Assembly: GCF_900177705.1 (NCBI RefSeq)
Contig: NZ_FXBA01000004.1
Span: 186,001-250,000, forward strand
Direction of reading: 5' to 3'
Length of the DNA: 64,000 nucleotides
Origin: Fibrobacter sp. UWB15
Lineage (GTDB): Bacteria; Fibrobacterota; Fibrobacteria; Fibrobacterales; Fibrobacteraceae
Of this stretch, positions 42,275 through 51,539 are shown piece after piece. The notes under the pieces are model-generated. The model did no database searches and had not been told where the DNA came from. It worked only from the letters and a program-made list of their open reading frames with translations. The translations under genes and the position numbers were made by a program. Position 1 is the first letter of the stretch. Each line of letters opens with the position of its first letter.

Positions 42275-43321
42275 ATGACGACTGAATCCGAAGAAATAGA
42301 GAGACTGAAAGCGGAGATCCGCGAGCTGCGCAATATCATCGACGAGAAGCCGGGCAAAATGGTCGGCAACAGCGGCGAGATGCGCGAGGTCTACAAGCAG
42401 ATCAAGAAGTGCGCCAAGAACGACGCACAGGTGCTTATCTATGGCAACGACGGTACGGGCAAGGAACTCACCGCCCACACCATCGCAGAACTTTCTGCAC
42501 GCAAAGAACAGCCCTTTGTCGTCATGGGTTGTGCGAACTTGAGCGAGGGTTTCGGCAACCCAGCGAACACCTTTGAAAGCGAACTCTTCGGCTACGAACG
42601 CGGCGCATTCATTGGTGCAAACAGCCGCCACTTGGGCAAAGCCGAAGTGGCGAACGGCGGCACGCTATTTCTGGACGATGTCTCGGCACTCAGCCCGAAG
42701 AACCAAGAGATTCTTCTGCGGTTCATGCAAGACCAAAGCTTCTACCGCCAAGGCGGCAATATTCGCCTGCATAGCGACGTGCGCTTGATTGCAGCGTCCA
42801 GCAAGAATCTGGAAAGCCTGATGCAGCAAAAACTTTTCCGAGAAGACTTATTTTACCGTCTGAACATCGTGCAGATTTCACTCCCCGACTTGGCGCAGCG
42901 CAAGAGCGACATCTTGCTTTTGGCGGAGCATTTTATTTCGCAAGTGAACCTGAAGTACGGCACGCACGTGGTGCGCCTCTCGACGCCCGCGATTGACATG
43001 CTCATGAGTTACCACTGGCCCGGCAACGTGCAGGAACTCGAAAACTGCATCGAGCGCGCAGCCCTCGCCACCAGCGACGACTGCATCCATTCACACAACT
43101 TGCCGCCCACCTTGCAGACCGACGAATCGGCCCGCAAGCCCATGCTCCCGAACCAAATTGCACCGCTATCGACGCTCATGGATACCTACGAAAAAGAAAT
43201 CCTGAGCGAAGCGCTAAAAAGAAACGGCGGCAACATGTCTGCTGCCGCACGCGATTTAAGTATTTCGCCAAGAGTCATGCACTACAAAGTGCATCGATTG
43301 AACATTAATATATCGGAGTAG
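42275..43321 (+). CDS. Sigma-54-type (NtrC-family) transcriptional activator without sensor domain
   Basis: 348 residues: a short coiled N terminus (1-28), an AAA+ sigma-54 activator domain (about 30-270) and a Fis-type helix-turn-helix at the end (NGGNMSAAARDLSISPRVMHYKVHRLNI). Walker A GNDGTGKEL, Walker B GGTLFLDDVSAL, and YHWPGNVQELENCIERA are standard. The loop that contacts sigma-54, normally GAFTGA, reads GAFIGA (about 107-112). No receiver or GAF domain, so activity may be constitutive or set by another protein. The start touches AAGGA with no proper spacing, and no other in-frame start exists upstream. Probably controls nitrogen genes such as divergent glnN (inference). Confidence 0.85.
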   Translation: MTTESEEIERLKAEIRELRNIIDEKPGKMVGNSGEMREVYKQIKKCAKNDAQVLIYGNDGTGKELTAHTIAELSARKEQPFVVMGCANLSEGFGNPANTFESELFGYERGAFIGANSRHLGKAEVANGGTLFLDDVSALSPKNQEILLRFMQDQSFYRQGGNIRLHSDVRLIAASSKNLESLMQQKLFREDLFYRLNIVQISLPDLAQRKSDILLLAEHFISQVNLKYGTHVVRLSTPAIDMLMSYHWPGNVQELENCIERAALATSDDCIHSHNLPPTLQTDESARKPMLPNQIAPLSTLMDTYEKEILSEALKRNGGNMSAAARDLSISPRVMHYKVHRLNINISE

Positions 43322-43328
43322 AATGCCG

Positions 43329-43349
43329 ACCCTGAAACGAGTTCAGGGT
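43329..43349. repeat. Hairpin ACCCTGAA/TTCAGGGT in REP-like block
   Basis: Perfect 8-bp stem, 5-nt loop, followed by GACATTGTTCAGGATGACA. It lies between the convergent sigma-54 activator and the giant surface gene. No T run. Confidence 0.5.
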
Positions 43350-43370
43350 GACATTGTTCAGGATGACAAG

Positions 43371-46300
43371 CTACTTAACGTTCACCTGGACGGCGTCCTT
43401 GCCGACACGCACCATGTAACTGCCCGACTTCGGGATTTCCACACGCTGAGAGCCATTGGATACCGTACCGCGCTTCACGACGCGACCATCCATGTCAAAC
43501 ACTGCGTAGCGGGAACCCATCTGAGCCTCTTCGATATTGAGAGCGCGAGCGTCAACAGCCACGTTGAAGCGTACTGCAAGCGATTTCAAAACAGCCTTAT
43601 AGACGCCATCTTCAAGTTTCCACTTGACAAAGGCATACCTCACGCCATTCTTCGAAATTTCGTCAGGAATCACGCTCTTCAGTGCACGGGCAATCGTCGT
43701 ATCGGCACGGTCCGTGTAGATTACCACCACTTCGCCAGTCTTTCCAGCGATCTCATAACGGATCGTCTTCTGGAACAGCGGATACAAGCTCTTGTTGCCG
43801 GCATCGGTTTCGCGCATTGCCTTCACGCGATCGCCGCGGCCCTTGGTCTTTGTATACCAACCATTGAAGACCCATGTTGTGTCAGACTTCATGACGGCAT
43901 CGGGCAACAGAGTCACCTCGCCATAATTGTAGCCGTTGAACTTCGACGTCAACACAGCACCTTCGGGCAGGTGGAAGTTAATCACGTAGACAACATCACC
44001 CTTCGCAAAGACAGGCACGTAATATCCCGTCGATTCATCTTTTTCCCAACCGGCAAGAGTATAGGTATCATCCTTTCCTTTCACCTTGATGGGCGGCAAA
44101 TGATTGTTCAAGGCGTCGTTGATCTTTTGTTCGATCTGCGACTTGGAATCCTGCGCACGGATGTCTACATAGATTGTATCCGTAGCACCATCACCATACT
44201 TGACGATAATCTGTTCCACGCGCAAAACGCCCTTGAAGTCAGGTTCGTAAACACCAGTTTCGGGATTCTGCTTCCAGTCAAGAACATAGGTAGAATCGCC
44301 ATTGTCAGGTTTGCTCGGGAGAGCAATGCCGTTCTGTTCAAGAGCAGCGTTAATCTTTTCAACGATATCCTTGTGAACATCGGTCACGTGAATTTCCACA
44401 TCGATGTGCTTTTCAGGATCATCCTGATATTTCACATCAATCGTATCCTTCTTGACCGTTGCATCAAAGACAGGTTCATACTGACCCGATGTAGGATTCT
44501 TTTCCCAGCCGTCAAAGGCATAAGTAGAATCCTTGTCTTCATCCTTGGTCGGGAGCGCAATGGGCGGCACATGACCCGCAAGAGCATCATTAATCTTTTC
44601 GTTAATCAAGGAATCAGAATCATCGTCACCCACAATCACATGGAGCGTATCACCGGCATCATTGTAAGCAACAACAATTTCCGGAGGTGTAATCGTCAAG
44701 GATCCATCGGTCACGTCAAAGGTCACGTCGAAGTTATTGTTCTTGTTCGTGAACATTGCACTCGTGAGACCCATAGCGTAAGTACCGCTCTTGGTCTTTT
44801 GAATCACAGATTCGCCACCGAAGACGATGTCGCTCGCTGAATACATTGCGTTGTTAATAGAGGCATCGTAGCCAGACACAACTTGCTGAGAACCGTTATA
44901 GGCATAAGTACCCGTGCGGCCCACTATAGAAACCGTCACCGGAGACTTCGTAACAGTAAGATCACCCTTGACCTCAGCAAGCGTGTAGTTTGTGCTCACA
45001 TCGGTTCCTTCTTTCAGTTCATAAGTGAACGTATTTGCGCTTGTTCCAGCATCCGTCTGGGAGCCCGTTACCATAAAGTAGGCACCTTCATTAGGAGCAA
45101 AGCCGTCGCCACCCACCGTCACCGTCGGGGCGGTAAGAGCCGTACCATCGTACACCTTACTTGCGTCTGCAGACGTCAATGTCACATTACGCTTTTTAAC
45201 CGTAAGATTGCCCTTGGTTACATTCACTTCGTAATTCATGTTCGCAGTATAACTTGCCGAAATCGCTTTCGGATAAGAGCCAGCATTCTTTACATTCGCA
45301 TTCGAACGGTAATACTTGATGACGCCCAAGTCATCCGGATTGACAAGGCCCGTAACCTCGCCGGTAAACTCAGGATCCGCATCACCATAAAGTTTCTCAG
45401 CAGCACTTACCTTAATGGTAACGGCAGCCTTTGTCACGGTCAAAGTTCCAAGATTTTCTACAATCTGGTAGTTTCCTTGCTTGGCAGTTGCATCCCATTG
45501 AATGTCGTATGTATTCTTAGAAGAACCGACCATCTTCTGGCTACCCGTCGCCACCACCGTCGCCGTTTCACCATTGACAAAAACTGCTGTTACACCAGCT
45601 GTGAGCGGATTTCCATCATAAGCCTTTGAATCAGAAGCCGTCGTAATCGTCAGCGGAGCCTTGGTCACCGTCAATGTACCGGCGACCATGTTGATGGCAT
45701 AATTGTCTGTAACATCAGAACCACCATTGGAAATCTCAACCGTTTTTACCGTATTAGTAACAGAACCAACATTCGTAATGGAGGCATCATTCATCGTAAC
45801 AGACAATTCATCTCCAGAGCTCAACTTTGTAGCACATTCCGGGCAGGTGTAAGTTGCATTAACCAACGCCGTTCCATCATAGACTTTTGAGGAATCCTTT
45901 GCAGTTACCGTAAGAATCGTCTTCGACGTAACCATTATTTTTGTTGACGTCTTCGCTTCTTTAGTATAGTTCGGATTAGTGGCCTTGATATTGATTATCA
46001 CGTATTCGTCCGGTGTTGCCGGCAGAGCCAATTCACCCAAGCTTTCCTTCCATTCGCCAGAATCGCCAATTCGGTAGAAGAAAGTTGTCGTGCCACTTGA
46101 AGCCGTACTCGTCGGGGAGCCCTTTATCGAGCCACCGACCGGCACATATTCATCTGCCATTGAAATGGTAAATGGTTCGCTTGTCGGCTTAATTGTAAGA
46201 CCCGTAGACGGCGGAGTAATCGAGACTACGTTATAGTTCGCCGTCACATCGTTGCCATCTTCATCCCAAATTTTCACGTCGGCAGGATCGGTCATCACAG

Positions 46301-49300
46301 CCGGATAATCACCTGCATCCGTCGCTGTAATTTCGTAACCCACATTATGGGTATGATTAAGTCCAGTCGGCAGGCCCGAAGCATTCGCTGCACTTACCAC
46401 ATGAATTTCATCGCCCGTATAGGTCGTTGTTTCATTTTTACCGGCAAAGCTGACATCTCTCGGAGTAACCGCCAGCGTACAGCTTCCTCCATAATTGACG
46501 TCGAACTGGTCCGTCACCACTTCACCCGTCGTCTTGTTCACAATCGCAAAGCTTACGATATTCGCATCAATCGGACCGTCAAAGACATTCTTGATAGAAT
46601 CCGTCACAATAACAGTCTTATAATCGCTACCAAGACTACCATTCGTCACCGATACAGTATATTTAGCGCCGCAGTTCTTGCCATTGTACTCGCAAGAATT
46701 GTCTTGGAGCGTAACAGTAACCTTAGTCTGACTCCATTTGGCATACAGCTTCACATCTCCATAAGGAGCCTTGATTTCCACTTTGGTAACCTTTTTGCCA
46801 CCCACTTCAGCATCATACCAACCTTCGAACTTATAGCCAACCTTTGTCGGGTTCTTCAAGACAACATCTGAAGAATCCATCGTGTACGTGGTATCGTTAT
46901 CCACATGATTCACGCCACCATCCAATTCATAGATAATCTTATAGGTCGCCTTTTCCCAATACGGGAACAATTCCACCTCTGCATTGTCCGTATATGTACC
47001 CAACAATTCGTACACCTTTGCGCCGCCATCCGTCGTGGCCCAACCTTTTTGTTCATATCCCGGATACTCAAACGACGCCCCAGGCAATGTAATCGGTTCG
47101 CCATATCTTTTTATAACCGGTTCCACAATATTATATCCGTCTACACCAGCACTTAACCAAATCGTATAAGTCCTGACGTTCCACTTGTAATAAAGGGACA
47201 AATTTCCAGTTCTTGAACCCGGTGCAATCTGTTCAGCCTTATTGGTAAAGGTTCCATCATAGAACCAGCTATCAAATTCCAAGCTGTCATTTTTATATTT
47301 CGGAGCCTTAAACAAAACATTGTCTTCAACCGTGTAATATCTCGGATTGTTTGCAGAATTGGTCCACCCCTCAGACAGGTTATATGTAATTTTATAGTGA
47401 GCCAAATCCCACTTGGCATAAAGCACATAGCTCTGCGTCAAGATAACTTTGTCATTGAGGTTATACAGGTTCTGACAATTTTCTTCAGTATACCAACCCG
47501 CAAATGCGTACCCTTCTTTACTCGGATTCACTGCAGGGCCCTTAGCATAGTCACCTTCTTCCACAAGCTCCACACTATAAACAGCATCATGACCCGTCAT
47601 ATAGGTAATCAGATACGTCTGCTGTTCCTTCCATTGAGCATAGAAAGTTTCATTTTTCGTGGCGATTCCATACTGGTCTTCGTTCAAGGCAGGTCCATTT
47701 TGTGTTTTAGCCCAACCCACAAAGTTATAGGTTTTGCCATTTGCCTTATACGTCGAAGGTAACTGAGCCGCACTGAATCCATGGAGCGTAATGGAATCCC
47801 CTCCAACAACGGCCTTTGTCAGCTGGGTCGCATCACTTCCTGTATTAAAGTCAAACGTTATCGTATAGGTCGTTACATCGCCCCACACCGCGTATACGGT
47901 CTTAGGGCTATAAACATATCCCAGGTTATCGTCTTTTTTAGTTGCCGTAGGCGACAAAGACCAGCCTTCAAATTTTTTGAATCCATTCGTAGGAATCGAT
48001 ATTTCATCAGGTGTAGCCAATTCACCAAAACGCAAATACTTTTCTGTCTTAGCGCCCGCAGCGAAAGTACCCCCGTTCGCATTGAACGTGATTGTATAAA
48101 TCGTCTCGTTCTTATCGTTTTTCGACACACCCTGATTGGTAATATGGTCACCTGTAGACCATACCCCTTCACCAGAGCAAGTCGAATCCGCATTATTCCA
48201 TTCGCCCTCGTTCAAGACACAGGCAATATGCTCCTCATTAAGGAACGCCACCGCATAAATTCCGTTTATAGAGCCCTGGGCAACACCCTGACCCACGTCA
48301 TTCTGGTCATAATAGGTATTCTTAAAAAGGGTTGTATTTCCTTCATAACGCAGACCAACCACACCACCATCATGCGCCGTCAAATCATTAATGAACTTGC
48401 CTCCATCAAAAACACAAGATTCAATATTGACCTTATCTTTTGCCTGGCCTATAACGCCACCCACATAAGCTTCGCTTCCAGCAATTTGAATCGAAACAAC
48501 GCTCAAGTTGTCTTTAATCAAGCCCGCATCTGCGTTGCCGACAACACCACCAACGGCCTGTCCCTTACCACTATTATAAAGAATACCCGACGCATAGCAA
48601 CCTTCCACAGTTCCAGACTTTTGCCATGCTACAATCGTACCCACACTGATTTTATTCTTGTCGCCCTTAAGAATGGTCCCAATATCAACAGTCGCGATGA
48701 TACTCACACTATCAAGAACAACGTTCTTTACGACACCTTCATGTAAGGCCGCAACAAAAGCGACATTCTGTCCATAATTACTATTGATTTCAGAAATATA
48801 ATCACTGCTGACATACAGATTCTTGATGGTCACATGGTTACCATCAAAAATACCTCCATACAAAATCTCGCCCTTACCCGCAGCAATAGGGACAAAGGGT
48901 TTATGATTCATATCGATATAATCAGCCACCACCTTCGCATTAAATTTCACATGCGGTGACGCATAGTTTTTATCCTTCGTTTTTTCAGAAATCAATGTGA
49001 TTGCATTGGAATTATTCTTGAAGAACACATCAACATTAGCAGCGATAGATTCTGCGGCGCCATCTTTAAAAATTTTCGCAATGCTGTCTAGATAATTATT
49101 TCTCGCACTATTGTATTTATTTGTAGAGTCCTTTAACTTATCCGTAGCAGCGGTATCTATAAAAGCCTGCTTTACCGATTGAGCATACGCATTTGCCTTC
49201 GCCGTATCAGCAGCAGTCATATTGGCACGAGCCAAAGAGTCTGCCGAATAGGCCTTGGCAATTTCTTTAGCAGCATAGATATTCACCGTATCGGAAAACC

Positions 49301-49472
49301 ACGCCAGGTTTGCCGCGGATTCGATCAAGAAATAATCCTTGTCACCGATTTTTTGCGTTTTCGCCGGAGTCTTGGTCGTACCATCCCAGACATCTGCCCA
49401 CGCAGATTGAATACCCACCATAAAAATAAGCAGGGCGAGCAACTTTCCAAGAGAAATCTTACCTGTATCCAT
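43371..49472 (-). CDS. Giant secreted repeat surface protein with GLUG, Flg_new and MBG-like repeats
   Basis: 2,033 residues from the ATG at 49472 (AGAGG 6 nt upstream; an ATG 6 bases earlier is too close to it). Signal peptide 1-26 ending SAWA. Then a helical segment (about 60-150), GLUG-like beta repeats (GGIFDGNHVTIKNLYV, VGGVVGNADAG, YVGGVIGQA; about 190-400), about seven InlB-B/Flg_new repeats (YTITFNANGGTF...FEGWS to LYAKW; about 445-900), MBG/YDG-type repeats (SKVYDGTAL, SKAYDGNPL, KLYGDADPEFTG; about 1150-1600), three related YxxxWEKNPxSGxYEPVF units, and a C-terminal type IX-like sorting domain (AVFDMDGRVVKRG...GSYMVRVGKDAVQVNVK). No enzyme domain. Likely a surface adhesin. Confidence 0.82.
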   Translation of the reverse strand: MDTGKISLGKLLALLIFMVGIQSAWADVWDGTTKTPAKTQKIGDKDYFLIESAANLAWFSDTVNIYAAKEIAKAYSADSLARANMTAADTAKANAYAQSVKQAFIDTAATDKLKDSTNKYNSARNNYLDSIAKIFKDGAAESIAANVDVFFKNNSNAITLISEKTKDKNYASPHVKFNAKVVADYIDMNHKPFVPIAAGKGEILYGGIFDGNHVTIKNLYVSSDYISEINSNYGQNVAFVAALHEGVVKNVVLDSVSIIATVDIGTILKGDKNKISVGTIVAWQKSGTVEGCYASGILYNSGKGQAVGGVVGNADAGLIKDNLSVVSIQIAGSEAYVGGVIGQAKDKVNIESCVFDGGKFINDLTAHDGGVVGLRYEGNTTLFKNTYYDQNDVGQGVAQGSINGIYAVAFLNEEHIACVLNEGEWNNADSTCSGEGVWSTGDHITNQGVSKNDKNETIYTITFNANGGTFAAGAKTEKYLRFGELATPDEISIPTNGFKKFEGWSLSPTATKKDDNLGYVYSPKTVYAVWGDVTTYTITFDFNTGSDATQLTKAVVGGDSITLHGFSAAQLPSTYKANGKTYNFVGWAKTQNGPALNEDQYGIATKNETFYAQWKEQQTYLITYMTGHDAVYSVELVEEGDYAKGPAVNPSKEGYAFAGWYTEENCQNLYNLNDKVILTQSYVLYAKWDLAHYKITYNLSEGWTNSANNPRYYTVEDNVLFKAPKYKNDSLEFDSWFYDGTFTNKAEQIAPGSRTGNLSLYYKWNVRTYTIWLSAGVDGYNIVEPVIKRYGEPITLPGASFEYPGYEQKGWATTDGGAKVYELLGTYTDNAEVELFPYWEKATYKIIYELDGGVNHVDNDTTYTMDSSDVVLKNPTKVGYKFEGWYDAEVGGKKVTKVEIKAPYGDVKLYAKWSQTKVTVTLQDNSCEYNGKNCGAKYTVSVTNGSLGSDYKTVIVTDSIKNVFDGPIDANIVSFAIVNKTTGEVVTDQFDVNYGGSCTLAVTPRDVSFAGKNETTTYTGDEIHVVSAANASGLPTGLNHTHNVGYEITATDAGDYPAVMTDPADVKIWDEDGNDVTANYNVVSITPPSTGLTIKPTSEPFTISMADEYVPVGGSIKGSPTSTASSGTTTFFYRIGDSGEWKESLGELALPATPDEYVIINIKATNPNYTKEAKTSTKIMVTSKTILTVTAKDSSKVYDGTALVNATYTCPECATKLSSGDELSVTMNDASITNVGSVTNTVKTVEISNGGSDVTDNYAINMVAGTLTVTKAPLTITTASDSKAYDGNPLTAGVTAVFVNGETATVVATGSQKMVGSSKNTYDIQWDATAKQGNYQIVENLGTLTVTKAAVTIKVSAAEKLYGDADPEFTGEVTGLVNPDDLGVIKYYRSNANVKNAGSYPKAISASYTANMNYEVNVTKGNLTVKKRNVTLTSADASKVYDGTALTAPTVTVGGDGFAPNEGAYFMVTGSQTDAGTSANTFTYELKEGTDVSTNYTLAEVKGDLTVTKSPVTVSIVGRTGTYAYNGSQQVVSGYDASINNAMYSASDIVFGGESVIQKTKSGTYAMGLTSAMFTNKNNNFDVTFDVTDGSLTITPPEIVVAYNDAGDTLHVIVGDDDSDSLINEKINDALAGHVPPIALPTKDEDKDSTYAFDGWEKNPTSGQYEPVFDATVKKDTIDVKYQDDPEKHIDVEIHVTDVHKDIVEKINAALEQNGIALPSKPDNGDSTYVLDWKQNPETGVYEPDFKGVLRVEQIIVKYGDGATDTIYVDIRAQDSKSQIEQKINDALNNHLPPIKVKGKDDTYTLAGWEKDESTGYYVPVFAKGDVVYVINFHLPEGAVLTSKFNGYNYGEVTLLPDAVMKSDTTWVFNGWYTKTKGRGDRVKAMRETDAGNKSLYPLFQKTIRYEIAGKTGEVVVIYTDRADTTIARALKSVIPDEISKNGVRYAFVKWKLEDGVYKAVLKSLAVRFNVAVDARALNIEEAQMGSRYAVFDMDGRVVKRGTVSNGSQRVEIPKSGSYMVRVGKDAVQVNVK

Positions 49473-49660
49473 AGACATCCTCTTATACGATCATCTTTCC
49501 GTTCCACAAAAACAAGGAAAACCCTTGAGATTCCTTCTTGCTGTAAAACTAATTATTTTTTTTTACAAATTCCATTTTTTTTAATATTTTTTTGCACAAT
49601 GGCTATTTTTTACTTATTTTATGTATCTGAAACCCCATTTATGGGAGCTAAAGCATTATT

Positions 49661-50713
49661 ATGACCATTATTCGCAAAATTTTGACTATTAGCAGTGTTC
49701 TTGCTGTTCTCGGGTTTGCCCAGGGATCTCCTGAACCGCCCCCTGACGATTGGGACACCACCACCGATTCTACCGCTACGGCCAACCAGCCGCAGACCGC
49801 CGCCGTGCAGGATTCTACGGTCAAAGCAGCAGACACATCTGCAGCCGTCGTTGCTGACAGCACAAAGCCAGCCGACACCGCCAAGGTAGCCGCCGCTCCG
49901 GCTGATTCTGCCAAGGCAGACACGACTGCCGCCGATAGTGCCGCACCGAAGAAGCCTCGCAACAAGATTACCTATGCCGATTACCAGAAAAGAGTCATTA
50001 AGGCCGCCAAAAAGCGTTCCAAGACGTTGCACCATGGTCTAAGCCTCGCCAGCGCAAACTACCACGACAAGAACTACTGGCACACGGACCACGATGCCAA
50101 CTGGGGCATGGGTATGGGCATGTACTACTTCTACAGGCGCTATATCGGTAACTATCTGGGATTCCAAGGCAGATTAGGCGCCCTCTACCGCTACTCCCGC
50201 TGGAGCTTCGACGTAAGCGAACAGGACGAACAGCTTTCTTCTGGAGAAGAGTACACGCTGGTTCATAGCCTGGACCGCAAATACTACAATTTCTCAGCAG
50301 ATATGCCTCTCACCGGAAAAGTAGGTTACCATGTCAAGGGAACAACCACCTTCCTTTTCGCAAGCTTGACTTTTGGACTGACCAAGCCCATTTACGAAAT
50401 GACCGATACCGAGAACTGGCTCGACATCAAAACCAACGACAAGAAGCTTAAGGCCGACCTGGATTTGATTGACAAAGCCGGTCAGAGCCCGTTCCCGCTT
50501 TACGAAAGCCACCAGACCAACAAGTTCTTCTATATGGACGACTGGGAAACGAGCGGCTGGATTGGCCTGGGTATCGAAAGTAGACTGGTCTCGTTTGAGT
50601 TCCAGATGTTCGCCTTCGGAGGCGCAACGCAGAATGCAAACCACAGATATTATCACATCGGACACGACAGCAATCCAACCTGGCGCATGTTCCTGGACTT
50701 TAGCATAAAGTAA
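49661..50713 (+). CDS. Outer-membrane-like beta-barrel protein of unknown function
   Basis: 350 residues. Signal peptide MTIIRKILTISSVLAVLGFAQG, then an Ala/Asp/Thr/Lys-rich low-complexity region (about 25-100, with repeated ADSAKADTT-type units) and a C-terminal region of alternating aromatic strands (MGMYYFYRRYIGNYLGFQGRLGALYRYSRW, SLTFGLTKPIYEM, WIGLGIESRLVSFEFQMFAFGG) ending in WRMFLDFSIK, which suits an outer-membrane barrel. No family known. It forms an operon with the lipoprotein gene 12 bp downstream. Confidence 0.75.
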   Translation: MTIIRKILTISSVLAVLGFAQGSPEPPPDDWDTTTDSTATANQPQTAAVQDSTVKAADTSAAVVADSTKPADTAKVAAAPADSAKADTTAADSAAPKKPRNKITYADYQKRVIKAAKKRSKTLHHGLSLASANYHDKNYWHTDHDANWGMGMGMYYFYRRYIGNYLGFQGRLGALYRYSRWSFDVSEQDEQLSSGEEYTLVHSLDRKYYNFSADMPLTGKVGYHVKGTTTFLFASLTFGLTKPIYEMTDTENWLDIKTNDKKLKADLDLIDKAGQSPFPLYESHQTNKFFYMDDWETSGWIGLGIESRLVSFEFQMFAFGGATQNANHRYYHIGHDSNPTWRMFLDFSIK

Positions 50714-50725
50714 TGAGGTAAGATT

Positions 50726-51538
50726 ATGAATCAGAAAAGCTTTATGTTGAAACTCGCTTCTATTCCGCTTATTTCTTTGACCGCGTTCTGCTTTACGGCA
50801 TGCGGAGACAATTCAATTGAAGCCGAAAACGAAAAACAGGCAAATTTCTCGTTTGACTTCGACGCGACACTAGACACTCTTGAAAGCCGCCGCGACAATA
50901 TGGACTATTATAATTGCTACGAGAAGGCCAAGCGAGTCGTCTACAATTACAAGGTCCGTTGCGACAACTTTATCGACAAGTACCGTAGCAGCGATAACGA
51001 CTCTGTCTTGAACCTCGAAACCGTCATCAGAATGGTGAAAGACAACGAGAGCTACAACGACAAGGGCAGTTTCATCGGCACTAGTAGCGACCCAGCGATC
51101 AATTACTTGCAAGTCACGAAAATGCTGAGCATTACACTTACCAGCTATAAGCAGACCACAGATTCTATTAGCGGAAGCGAAGAAGTTGGCGATCCGCAAA
51201 TCAGGTTCCTGGTAAAGTCCTATATCGATTCCGAGCCCTCGGAATACGATCCGCTTTCGGCTACCGCCTTGGATACGCTAAACCTCAAGAGTTGGAAGGG
51301 CGAAAAGAAAGTCGCCATTCAAATTCCTCGTGGTATTGACGCTATCGACATTTGCCCCGTACTCAGGGACAAGAACGAACATGACGCCTACTATGACGAC
51401 GAAGACCTGCTGAATGATTCGGACTGCATTTCGGTCACGAACTTGGGATTCTTCAAAGAAAACAATGTCAAGTCCCAGACGACAAAGGGCGCAAAAGCCT
51501 CTATCACCTGGGAATGGTTCATGTACTCGATAAAGTAG
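50726..51538 (+). CDS. Lipoprotein of unknown function
   Basis: 270 residues with a lipoprotein signal ending CFTACGDN (Cys about 26). GAGG lies 7 nt before the ATG. The mature part is acidic, with scattered Cys (YNCYEKA, VRCDNF, DICPVL, SDCISV) that could form disulfides, and ends in an aromatic strand ITWEWFMYSIK resembling the end of the protein before it. Cotranscribed with the barrel protein, so they may act together in the outer membrane. Ends 1 bp before the convergent rhlE stop. Confidence 0.75.
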   Translation: MNQKSFMLKLASIPLISLTAFCFTACGDNSIEAENEKQANFSFDFDATLDTLESRRDNMDYYNCYEKAKRVVYNYKVRCDNFIDKYRSSDNDSVLNLETVIRMVKDNESYNDKGSFIGTSSDPAINYLQVTKMLSITLTSYKQTTDSISGSEEVGDPQIRFLVKSYIDSEPSEYDPLSATALDTLNLKSWKGEKKVAIQIPRGIDAIDICPVLRDKNEHDAYYDDEDLLNDSDCISVTNLGFFKENNVKSQTTKGAKASITWEWFMYSIK

Positions 51539-51539
51539 T

